A program made the position numbers and the translations under genes. The notes below the pieces were generated by a model. The model saw nothing but the letters and a program-made list of their open reading frames with translations, searched no databases and was not told the DNA's origin. Of a stretch of DNA of 64,000 nucleotides, positions 1-10,069 are shown piece after piece (the stretch's first letter is position 1; each line of letters starts with the position of its first letter). Origin of the DNA: Torymus aiolomorphi (taxonomy: Eukaryota; Arthropoda; Insecta; Hymenoptera; Torymidae); the NCBI GenBank assembly GCA_036365515.1, contig CM070877.1, positions 84,914,522-84,978,521 of the forward strand. The letters run 5' to 3'.

Positions 1-1374
1 CAAATATTTATAATAACCCAGGCGGAAATAAAACTTAGCAAATAATTATTAATAAGAATATATAATTTAAAAAAAAAGTTTATAACTGTTAATAACTGCT
101 TATAAAGATAAGATTTGAGACTATAGTAACAGTTTATAAAAGTTATCAACAGTTTTTTTCTGTTATGAACAGCTAAAAAAAGTTCATAACAGCTATAATT
201 TTTTTTTTTAACTTTTTTAAGCCACGGTGCATAACCATAAAACCAACCCGTAAAAAGTTATTATCAGTTATAAACTTTTTTTACTTAATGATAATAGTTA
301 TTAGTAGTTTTAAATAATTTTGAATGAATTTAAACTTTGAAATCATTCTTAAATCATTATTAATTAAACTTTAAAATTATTATTTTCAATTATTAAAAAT
401 TTATCATAATTAGATCTTAATAAAACAAGATAGGTAAAGTAAAAACAAGAACATACATCGCACCCCTGCTTCAAAGCTCCTCTTATCGGCCCTTCCCACT
501 TTACCTACTGCGCAATTTCAGACATTTTATCATAATGTGTACACTCTGAAAAATTAAAACATTATGAAAAAACATTGTGATAAAAAATGAACAAATTTAA
601 AAACGAATACAGTAACATCAGAGATGGTAGATAGGGGGCGCGCGAAGCGCGCCTGTGCTGCCTAGTTTACAATTATTGAAAAGCATAGGTTTACAAATTA
701 ATTATGAAATTAATTTCCTAGATATTACTCTAATAAAGTATTACAAGTTTCAACGGTGATTCTACATTGATTAGAAGCTAGCTAATACAAAAAGTTATTA
801 AACATAATGTTTGAGTTTTACAGAAAATAAATAATACAAATTTATAAATATATGAGATCTGTTGTAAAAATATAAAACTAATCGATAAAACTTAATGTTA
901 TACAAGTGTTTGCAATATTATCGCAAATATAGTTATCATTTATTAATTGCATATATTTTAGAACATATTAATACGGTGGTATAAAAGGATTTTATTCTAT
1001 GTTGAATGAAATATTATTATATATTATTTCCAATCATAAAACTTATAAAAAATTTATAATTTTTATGTTTATTTATCGTTTAACTAACTAATTATGCGTT
1101 TAAGCTTTAAATGTGCATATTTGCAATTGTAAAGATATAAGATTATTTGAGAATGGCATTATTAATATCCCACAAGGAAAATTTAATAAAATAAATAAAT
1201 TTATCTATAAAAAATATGCTTCCAATTTATTAATTTAAAATTATTATTATATGAATATGTAGAGAAATATTATTGCAACTAAATTGTGTTATCAAATTTA
1301 AAATTATAACAGTTAAATAAATATGGGCCTTACAAGTTTTAAAATTGGAAAATAATATTTAGTCGCAGGGTAAG
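1..1374. other. AT-rich intergenic DNA, no gene seen
   Basis: No reading frame of note occurs on either strand. The stretch is strongly AT-rich with many short homopolymer runs. It holds a small perfect hairpin near 160-192 and a short GC-rich palindromic patch near 637-650 (GGCGCGCGAAGCGCGCC). I see no recognisable promoter or RNA gene. Confidence 0.6.
160..192. repeat. perfect 11-bp hairpin
   Basis: CTGTTATGAAC at 160-170 is the exact reverse complement of GTTCATAACAG at 182-192, with an 11-nt A-rich loop. Related GTTATAAAC/AACAGTTTATAA words are scattered through 75-300, so this may be the best preserved member of a local inverted motif set. Function unknown. Confidence 0.6.
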
Positions 1375-3729
1375 GAGATAACAATAATAATAAATTTATT
1401 ATCGGTAAAAAAAAGAAAAAAAACATAGACTACAAGATCATTACAGAGTATATATAAATACAAGATACATGTGCGCAGTACAAAAATAGAATACGATCAA
1501 AGATATATAAAAAGAAATAAATAAATAAATAAAATAGCTCTCAGTTTTAGAGATTCTAATTATCACAGCATTTAGTTACTAATTACTACATATTAAAATA
1601 ATAAATATCACAGATTTTCTCAAATAAGTATATAGTACTTCTTCAGAATAAGTAGACAATGTCAAGTCCGCAGAATGACTAGAGATGTCAGTCTAATTAA
1701 TCTAAAATAAGTAAATGGTTTTTGAGAGCGCTTTTAAAACGAGGCAACGTCGGAAGGTACTTAATTTCTGCTGGAAGGGAATTCCATGGACTGGGGAATT
1801 CCTTGGGTCAGGAAGGACCTGCTACCAACCTTGGTGTACACCCGTGAAATCTCAAGGTCTTCAGTAACTTTCCTTGCCGGGCGCTTGGACTGGCGCTTAG
1901 TGAACATTTTAACGAGGTAAGACGGACTATGAAAATTAAAAACTTTGTAAAGAAGAGTGCCAGTGAAGTACACTCTTCTTGTATCAGTGCGCATCCAGTT
2001 CAAACGCGTACGGTAAGGAGTTAAATGAACATCCCGCCTTAGTCCAAATATATATCTGATACAAGAATTCTGCAATCTTTGAAGTCTAGTTTTCTGTTCG
2101 TTTGTGGTGTCAAGTAATATGGTACAACAGTAATCAAGATGCGGGAAGATCAGTGCCTCAACAAGACGCTGGCGAAGTAGCTCGGAAGTGCACGATCGTA
2201 TAACGCGCAACGTATATAAGGCTCGATACACTTTATTTATAACTTGATTAATGTGTGGTATCCAAGAAAGAGTACGACCGAGCACCTCCCCGAGACTTAC
2301 AACAGTCTCCGAGAAGGGCACAGTGATACCCGGTCCCAGCTCAACCCCTGTCAGTCTCAGTTTATCAACCTTTCCAACTGTAGATTTGGGAGCGAACAAA
2401 ATAGCTTGTGTTTTACTGGGGTTGAGACAGAGACCAGATCTCGCCGCCCATAGAGACACGTCTTTAGCAGCTGCAGATAGCTTGGCGACTCCTTCCACAA
2501 CTTGATCCCGTGGTACTTGTATATATATTTGTAAATCGTCGGCATAGAGTATATGCCCTATGCCATTGCTGTCAAAGAGTTTTTGGACGTCGTTGATGTA
2601 TAAGCAGAACAGCAGGGGGCCCAGCACAGAGCCCTGTGGAATATCCAAATTGGTAGTAACCCACTGAGAGGTTCCCGACTTAGTCACAACTTGTTGTTCC
2701 CCACCCTAGATATAAGAGTGTATCCAATAGAGCACTGAGCGTGAGAACCCCATACTATGCATTGTGCGCAGCAGTTTTGTCGGCGAAATCGTGTCAAAGC
2801 TTTACTGAAATCAAACAACAGCGCAATCGTTATATCTCGTCTGTCAAAACTCGATCTAATGTCTTCAGTCAATTTCAGTAACGCGGTAGAGGTGCTGTGA
2901 TGCTTACGAAAGCCAGCCTGTAGCGGATCAAGAATACCTTTGCGAGCTACGAACTCCAGAAGCTGTTCATGCACAAGTTTTTCAAGGACCTTAGAGAGGA
3001 AGCTCAGTGACGCGATGGGACGGAAGTCCGATGGCGATGATGGCGCTGATTTCTTCTTCAGTGGGATCATCTGAGCTTTTTTCCAGGCCTTAGGAAACAT
3101 ACCATTAAGCAGCGAGCAGTTAAATATTTTTACAAGCAAAGATCCCATTGAAGGTAGAGCTTTGGCTATAACACCTTGCGGGATATCATCCTCCCCTCGA
3201 GCCTGAGAAGAGAAATGAGAAACCGCCAAGACAACATCATTAAAAGAAACAGGACTGAAGGAGAATCCATCAGTCGGCGAGTTTTCCAGCACAGTCAAGG
3301 CATCGTCCAGATTTTCAGTGGAGGAGAATGACACCTGCGCAAAGTGTTTGTTAAGCGTCTCTAAGGAGAAACCATGGAGGTCATTAGCCACTTCCGGAAG
3401 AAGTCCAAAGTTGCGCATTTCAGCCCAGATGTTCCCGTTGCGTTCAAGGGTTTCAGTAATCTTGTTGCTGATAAAATTGGAGCGCTCACGTGATGTGGCC
3501 TCCAAGACTTTCTTGCGCAGCCCAAGAAATTCATCCAGAAAATAAGGATCACGAGTCCCCTTAAACCGTCTTAAGGCAGCATCACGTTTTAGTCGTAAAA
3601 GAACCAAGTTCGCATCAACCCAAGGGGGCTGACGCTTTTTGGGCGTTACAGTCTTTTCAGGTCCAATAATATTAATGGTCGCTGTATGTTGAGTTAAATA
3701 TGAATATTGCTCTCCAATTGTTTATTTTG

Positions 3730-3865
3730 AAATATAATGGATCGATCCGAAGGAGGCAGGTAAAAAGAAAAAACAAGTTTTTACTTTAAATTTGTGCAAC
3801 GTTTCGTTGGCATGGTCCGCCAACCTCTTCGGGCTTATTTTACCTAGCACATAACGTCAATGAAC
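3730..3865 (-). mobile_element. Penelope-like terminal fragment inserted in LINE copy 1
   Basis: This 135-bp stretch interrupts LINE ORF2. It resembles the terminal region of the Penelope element at 38033-38130: a GATC..GGAGGCA block followed by GCAACGTTTCGTTGGC...GCCAACCTC. It carries no coding sequence. The end points are approximate and I could not see a clear target duplication. Confidence 0.55.
3796..3834 (-). ncRNA. hammerhead-ribozyme-like motif, degenerate
   Basis: Read on the minus strand: core CCGAAGA (canonical CUGANGA with U4 changed to C), one G, stem II GTTGGC/GCCAAC with a 7-nt loop, then GAAACGTT. The stem is perfect, but the U4 change in the core should abolish or weaken cleavage. 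Hammerheads at Penelope termini are established in the literature; the assignment here rests on motif reading only. Confidence 0.45.
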
Positions 3866-4737
3866 GTCAACGTCAAAGATTTTCAGTAAGGCAGTGCAGT
3901 AATGTTTGTAGATCGGGCAAGCTCGCGTCCAACAGTCACAATCAGCCAACATGGAGTTCAAAACTTATGCGTTTATCTTATTAAATAATCTGTATGTGAA
4001 TGACTCACTAATAGGACTAGGATTACTCAGATCAAGAACCACATCAATGATGTTATGACGATTGTGATAGGGGGCCGGTTGATTGTCAGATGATAGAACT
4101 GTGGTGTTTATGACGACGAAAATTACATCAATCCAGGTACCAGAATGCGTGGTAAAGTGCGTTGGCCCATGATCTACTACCTTTAACCCCAATTCGCCGG
4201 CCAGATCAAGGAGGAACCTAGCATCATTCGAGGCGGAAAGTAGATTCACGTTAAGATCTCGCATAATGATTTTATTATTATAATTATCACTGTGTAGTTT
4301 TAAGTCATTCAATAACGGGGTAGAAGTTTTTCTAAATGGTACGTCAGGAGGACTGTAAATAACACTGACAAAAACAGGATTAGACTTTCCAGCTTGAATG
4401 GTACCCATGAGGTACTCAGGTATTACCCTTGACTGTGGAATCCGACTGTGCCAATCTCGTGAATTTATATCCATTTTTAATATAAAGAGCAACCCCCCCC
4501 CCCACCTTGTAAATTCCTGTCCTGCCTGACCAGCGAATAGCCGTCGATAATTAAAAGCTGTTCATCAAGTATAGGGCCAAAACGCGTCTCAGCCACGCCA
4601 AAGATGTCATAAGACGGATTGTCCAGGAGGAACTGCCACATCTCCTCAATGTGTGATTTCAGTGTGAACGCATTGAGGAAACCTGCCCTTAGACCCTTCG
4701 CAGACTTATTAGCTAAAGGAACATCTCCTCCATTTAG

Positions 4738-6455
4738 TCAGTCTGTTTGATTTGAGGCTGAGGATATTCCTACACTAACGGATTGGTAAGATTTTGCAAT
4801 AGCGCTGAGATCTGCGGCCGACGCAAATACATGCGCCCTTTCACCATCATTTCACTTGGCCAAGAAAGAGCCCTTCCGGTGCCAGATGTATTTAAAACCA
4901 AGGCCTTTGGTAACCTTTTTCGAACCTTGAAAAATATTAAAAGTATTCATAGTAAGGGCTTCATTTATGTAGATGTTTGTATTGATGATCTTAGAAGGGT
5001 CAGCTTGGCCAAGGGTTGATAGGTCGAGGTCACATGTGTCCAATAAATTAACGCTTTTCTTGCCGCAATTATTTTTTTCACTACATCATGAGATCGCACT
5101 CTCACAAAAAGTGGAGGGGGGCGGGTGTTACTCGTGATATCAGAGCTGTCCCTCTCTTTCCGAATGGCAGCGCGACAGGTTGCAATATCCTCAGCCGTGA
5201 CTGTCGGAAGAAGCGGTTTCAAAATAGCAACAGCAGTTTTTGTGTGACCAAATTCAGAATTACTAATGATGTTAGTTAACACAAGTTCACAGTTGCTATC
5301 TGAAGGTAGCTTGAGCTGTGCTTTGGACGCGTGTACAGTTAACGACGAACGTGACTCGATAATGCCGACATTAGAATTGAAATTAGTTTTAAATACACTG
5401 TCTGGAGACCTAGTTTCAGATGTTTCAATATTTTTGACAGAGCATTGTCTGCAGCCTTGAGAGTGCAGACCACTGTCATAGTTAGACATAATCTGTGCCA
5501 TAGAGGAGCATGATACTTCAAGGGCATACAATTTTGTTAACATTTCGTCATTTTTAGAAGAATTTATAACAATCGCAGTTTTTAGAGCAACACTATTCTC
5601 GAGAAGCAGCCTGAAGTCAGCATTTAAGTTGTTTAACAAGATATTCTGTTTTTTCACAGTTTCCTCGAGAGGAGAGACCCTCGTAGCCAACCTCTCGCTG
5701 TCCGCAGTGTCAGCACAGCTAGGAGACCGGGAGACGTGAGACTCCAACTCTCGAGAGATTTTAAATCGCCAAGCTGCCTCTCGAGCATGTCGAAACGTTG
5801 AAACAGAAAGTCCAGAGTGCTAACCGGGATAAGAACATTTGTTACCCCCGTCAGGTCGGCGATCCGATTCGCCTCCTCTTGCGATGACATCGCTGCAGTA
5901 GATAGCCTGGAGAGATTGCCCGTCAGATTGGGTTGTGGTATGGGCGCTTGAAACGCAGCAACCCACTCGGCAGAAATGGAAAAGTTGATGTTGTTGGTGG
6001 CGTTGTTGATGTTGTTGTTGATGGTGTTGCTGGAGTTGTTCATCATATCATCCTTGCTTGTTTGCGATGTGCTGAAGGTTGGCCTTGACGAGTCATTGAC
6101 CGTTCTAGTTGGAGCCTTCACCGCTGCGACCCACTTTGCAAGAATAGGCCCCTTCGAGATGACAACCGGGTGTGCTGGCGTAGACGATAATAGCGGTGCC
6201 TTGGGCAGGTGTTCGAGTGACTTTGTCATGTCCTTGTCCTTCACGGCTTTCTTGATTAATTTAGACTGTGTGCGCAGGAGTTTACACACTTTACAGATGT
6301 ATGCGCGGGCAGCGAGACTATTATTCAGCAACTTCTCGACTGGAGTCATAATTCGACATATGTCGTGATAGTTTTTTTTTGCACTCGGAGCAGGTCCTGA
6401 TAATTGCATTTTCCCTATCCACTTTTTTACAAACAGCACAAGATTTAGGAGCCAT
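4738..6455 (-). pseudogene. LINE ORF1 remnant with PHD finger and FP-like domain
   Basis: The ATG at 6455 (MAPKSC) opens a PHD-type finger: CAVC, CSEC, HDIC and CKVC give the Cys4-His-Cys3 spacing. A run of A's between CSECKK and YHDIC shifts the frame, so the finger is read from two frames. A Ser/Thr/Asn-rich linker and a probable coiled coil follow (MLERQLGDLKSLE region), and the C-terminal part (about 5050-4780) shows IYINEALT and GFKYIW blocks typical of the FP (baculovirus FP-like) domain found in insect LINE ORF1 proteins, ending with HVFASAADL and a TGA at 4738. Such proteins bind the element RNA. Several frameshifts make it a pseudogene. Confidence 0.75.
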
Positions 6456-6840
6456 TTCAGTGTAAAGTGGATAGTTTCTCGAAAGGAAGAAATTCTATTG
6501 CCGGTTGACGTGTGGCGAGAAATTCAAATTCGAATATAGCCAGGTCCGCGGTTTGTTTTGATTAGATTGATGTGTGACAAACTATATGGACTGGCTTACG
6601 AAGTTAGGTGGCGCGAATAAGTTATTGACCTCTACTCCGATCGTTGGTGTGCTTTTCAGCAGTGCGAAAAGTTTTGTTTGACGATGATCCTGTTCGCCGC
6701 CGCTTGATTCCGCCGATGATGATGGTGAGATGAGATGAGTGATGTACAAAGTGAATTGCAGTTGAAGTGCAAAGATTTCAGCAGTACTAAGCCGTTTGAC
6801 GCAGAGTAGAGCAGACCAGAAATTAAGAGTTTATCTCGAC

Positions 6841-7630
6841 TTCCAATGATTTTTTACTCATTCACTTGTACACACCAACGCAGCACAACCTCGCGCACAT
6901 TCTGCACAACACTCTTAGATTTTTTTTTTTTTAGATTTACGTTCAAAAAGATGAAAGAAGACGGAGCCGTACTATCACACGTCAACACCCTTCGCGCTAC
7001 CTGGCGAGAAATGAGAAGGTTTCCTTAAGCCATTTCGTCCCAAATATCCATGATTTTTTTTGAGTTTTCAGCGTTATAACTTTTTACATAAACGACCCAA
7101 AAAAAAATGTAAAAGCACCATTTCCGATAGTTCGAAGCCTTCTCTTTCGAATGTCGTAGGCAGAATTAGGCTACGACTACACTAAAAAAAGTTATAACAA
7201 TTGATTGCAAAAAAAAATCCGAAATTTTCAACATTTTGTTTTCAGAAATGTGAATTTTCAACATGAGAAAGTTGTACTAGATCATCGCATTTGCTGTAAA
7301 TCGTGGAGTTTTTATGTTCTCTTTAAAACCCCGTTGGATTTTTTTTTTAAATTCAAGATGGCGGCGGGCGTCAAAATGGCACCCTAAGTATAGAAAAGGC
7401 GCTGCCAATTCATTGGCCGTGGCTTCCTCAAAATTAATTTGCTTATACCTTTAATGAATTATTAATAACAAAATTTATAATTTTTGCAACAATTTATGAC
7501 ATAATTATAATTAAATTCATTTATGAAGATTAAAAATTATTAATTTTTAAATTATGTATAAAATATGAATAAAATAATAGGTATGATTTTTTTTAAATAA
7601 GTGTATGAGTTCCTCTCCATATTGTAAAAA
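6841..7630. other. no gene seen; AT-rich with homopolymer runs
   Basis: Only short frames occur. A GC-richer island near 7360-7390 (AAGATGGCGGCGGGCG) sits in otherwise AT-rich sequence. It reads like old transposon non-coding sequence, but I cannot assign a family. Confidence 0.5.
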
Positions 7631-7703
7631 GTAATAGGAATAATTCAAAAGTGGGAGGACAACCCTGGTTTCACAACAATAAAAAACTCAAATATTAACA
7701 AAC

Positions 7704-7743
7704 ATCGGCGACGTTTCGTCTTTGGTGAGAACCTCTTCAAGCC
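7704..7743 (-). ncRNA. hammerhead-like motif, degenerate (left arm)
   Basis: Mirror copy of 8670-8708. Core TTGAAGA (C3 changed to U) and GAAACGTC are visible, but stem II is not convincing. Reported because it is in the expected terminal position of a Penelope element. Confidence 0.25.
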
Positions 7744-7977
7744 TTTATTAAAACAAAAAATACAAAAATATTGATATATAAATATGTGAATCATAACAGT
7801 TTTTTGTCTATTACAATAAAATAAAAACGATGGTCATATCATAATTATTATAAAAATAATCTTACAATAAGAGACAAGTACGTCTCTAGTCACATGTTAC
7901 GTCAGTCTATGAAAATTCTAGATGATGCGATACATATACTGCGAGTGCTCCTGAACTTTTAAAAAATACGGTTTAAC

Positions 7978-8394
7978 AGTTGTACCTCTTATGACAAAAA
8001 AGCTAAGTAGTATCATTAAGCTAGGTAAAGATAAGCTTGACAAATGGAATGAGACGAATGTTGTATATGAAATTCAATGTAATGATTGTAATGCTGCAAA
8101 TGTGGGTCAAACGAAGAGAAATCTAAAAAAGAGGATAGATGAACACAAATAAACCCCGTCAGATAAATTGTTACCTATTCCTACACATGTAAATAATTTT
8201 TGTCATAGTTTTAATTTTGAAAATGTAAAAATTTTAGATAGAGAACAAAATAGGTTTAAGAAATTAATTTCTGAAAGTTTATTTATTAATATTAATAACA
8301 ATAACATCAATAAACAAGAAGATTTTAATGTAATTAGCAAACAGTATTATAAATTAAACAAATATTTAAACAATGGTGATTCTCAAGATTTGTA
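7978..8394 (+). pseudogene. Penelope C-terminal GIY-YIG endonuclease fragment
   Basis: The frame reads LSSIIKLGKDKLDKWNETN, then VVYEIQCNDC and NVGQTKR, matching the N-terminal half of the GIY-YIG nuclease as it occurs in Penelope elements (the GIY position is VVYEI; the YIG position is NVG). A single TAA follows RIDEHK, after which the same frame continues through NFENVKILDRE to the natural end at 8394. The full-length relative at 38326-38790 has the same order of motifs. The reverse transcriptase part is absent. Confidence 0.7.
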
Positions 8395-8669
8395 AGCTCT
8401 CTCTTCTTTTTTAGATCAGTGTGAGTGAATAAGTGAGCTCGGGTATCTCCGTAAATATTCGGGAGCACTCGCAGTATATGTATCGCATCATCTAGAATTT
8501 TCATAGACTGACGTAACATGTGACTAGAGACGTACTTGTCTCTTATTGTGAGATTATTTTTATAATAATTATGATATGACCATCGTTTTTATTTTATTGT
8601 AATAGACAAAAAACTGTTATGATTTACATATTTATATATAAATATTTTTGTATTTTTTGTTTTAATAAA

Positions 8670-8708
8670 AGCTTGAAGAGGTTCTCACCAAAGACGAAAC
8701 GTCGCCGA
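8670..8708 (+). ncRNA. hammerhead-like motif, degenerate (right arm)
   Basis: TTGAAGAGG, an imperfect stem-loop and GAAACGTC lie just inside the element terminus. The C3 to U change and weak stem II argue against activity. Confidence 0.25.
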
Positions 8709-8783
8709 TGTTTGTTAATATTTGATTTTTTTTATTGTTGTGAAACCAGGGTTGTCCTCCCACTTTTGAATTATTCCTATTAC

Positions 8784-9239
8784 TTGATTTTTTTTTAAAT
8801 TATGTGAGAAAAATAAATAAAATAATTAATTGTAATATTATCGTCAAAACCTTTTAAAATTCCTAAATAACCTTTACTTCAAATTATATTTTCTTTGTGA
8901 AATTTCACACATAGGGTTCTTGTCTCTAGTAGTAAGCTTGTACGTATTTGTGTGCTCCTTCTGGAATTTCCGAAGTAAGAAAAAAGTTCTAACCTTAAAA
9001 ATAATAAATGGCTATTACAAAACAAAAGCAGATATACAACACGCGTGCATCGGCGCATAGCGCATGTAATTTCCGAATAATTGCGATTTTTAAAGAGGGC
9101 CAAAATAGTTTCAACCTCAAATACCTCTGAAATTCATAAACAAATTCTTTTACTCTAAGAACGTTTTTAATAAATAATATACAAACTCTACATCTCCACC
9201 AAATTTTAAAGATATTAAAACAATTTTAATGTACAATTT
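8784..9239. other. no gene seen
   Basis: AT-rich spacer between a Penelope fragment and the truncated end of gypsy element C. No supported feature. Confidence 0.5.
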
Positions 9240-10051
9240 TAAATCCAACGTGGATATGTATCGCACATTCTGCAGTTTGCGCAAGACACTTTCCATGTAT
9301 GGCAACGGGTACGCGTCTGGCCTTGACGCTGCGTTCACTTTTCTGACATCCAGACAGAAACGGAACTTCCCCTTGGACTTGCGTACCACGGGGCTTCACT
9401 AGCCGCTTGTCGAGGGTTCTATTATTCCCGCGACTAGCATTTCCTCCACCTGTTTGTGCATCTCTTCCTCGAGTTTCTGAGATACAGGGTAGTACTTCTA
9501 TTTTATGGGTTTTGTAGATCCGACTTCTATTGCATGCTCGACCCACGAAGTACATCCTAGTGGTGCCAGGCTATTTCCGATCAGCTGAGCTACTAACACT
9601 TCTGCCTCTTTGCGCTGTTCCTCTGTTGGGTCCGCCCACCCTATAGCTCATACGGACACGGTGTTGTTTGCGGTTATGGAGGCTACTTCTAACTTTACGC
9701 TTGCATCGTCATCCTTGAGATGCAGCGTGTTGTCTGTGGGCTCTAAGACGACGCTAAACTTCTTAATGAAGTTTACCCCAAGTAGCACTCCGTGTCCAGA
9801 TCTGGCATTATTGTGACGCGCACGTCTCTGCACGCGCCAGCCACGTCCATAGGCAGATACACATAGCCAACCACTGCTATGCTTTGCCCGTTTGCCACCC
9901 GTGCCGTTAGGCCGCTGGCTGGGATTAATCCTTTTCCACAGGCCGTAGCGAGCTGTAGGCCGATGGAATTCATCCTAGTCCAGGAAGCTCCCGTGTCGAA
10001 GAGTGCTCGTAGCCTGTAGCCGGCTGCACCTACTTGAAGCCACCATCGCAA
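9240..10051 (-). pseudogene. Gypsy C protease and start of reverse transcriptase
   Basis: The protease has RALFDTGAS, the aspartic protease active-site loop, in the context RWWLQVGAAGYRLRALFDTGAS, closely matching element A. Downstream, EEEMHKQVEEMLVAGIIEPS and DVRKVNAASRPDAYPLP with YISTLDL mark the fingers and start of the palm of a gypsy reverse transcriptase. The frame changes between these blocks, and the gene stops after STLDLK, before the YIDD active site. It cannot make an active polymerase. Confidence 0.8.
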
Positions 10052-10069
10052 GCAAGATTCTTGGTTGAC

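Larger units (their letters stand above)
1761..4735 (-). pseudogene. LINE ORF2 remnant: endonuclease plus reverse transcriptase
   Basis: Would encode the target-primed reverse transcription enzyme. The N-terminal endonuclease (about 4735-3965) shows the AET catalytic region (GVAETRFGP), a degraded DLNVNL block where the usual GD is RD, and WIDVIFV. The reverse transcriptase (3607-1761) shows FRPIASLSFLSKVLEK, QAGFRKHHSTSTALLKL, the DFSKA block, PQGSVLGPLLFCLYIND and the active-site YADDL, followed by a thumb region. Breaks: a run of ten C at 4493-4502 shifts the frame inside the endonuclease, a frameshift after DFSKAL near 2800, another change near 2687, and the Penelope fragment at 3730-3865. 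Motifs resemble the CR1/Jockey group; the exact clade needs a tree. Confidence 0.85.
1375..6840 (-). mobile_element. Non-LTR retrotransposon (LINE), PHD/FP-type ORF1, CR1/Jockey group; decayed copy 1
   Basis: The minus strand reads, from high to low coordinates, ORF1 (PHD finger, then FP-like domain), ORF2 endonuclease, then reverse transcriptase, and an AT-rich 3' untranslated region that probably ends near 1375-1400 in an ATT-rich tail. All parts are broken by stops and frameshifts. A second copy of the same family lies at 43184-47930, which supports the domain order. A Penelope terminal fragment sits between the RT and endonuclease parts at about 3730-3865. Exact element ends are inferred, not seen; the 5' side (6460-6840) shows no coding. 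Confidence 0.8.
7631..8783 (+). mobile_element. Penelope-like element fragment with 320-bp inverted terminal arms
   Basis: Positions 7631-7951 and 8463-8783 are near-identical inverted copies. Between them (7952-8462) lies the C-terminal end of a Penelope polyprotein on the plus strand. Penelope elements are known for terminal repeats that can be inverted; the reverse transcriptase is missing here, so this copy was made or deleted down to its 3' end. Both arms contain a GAAACGTC word preceded by TTGAAGAG, a degenerate hammerhead core. Confidence 0.75.
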
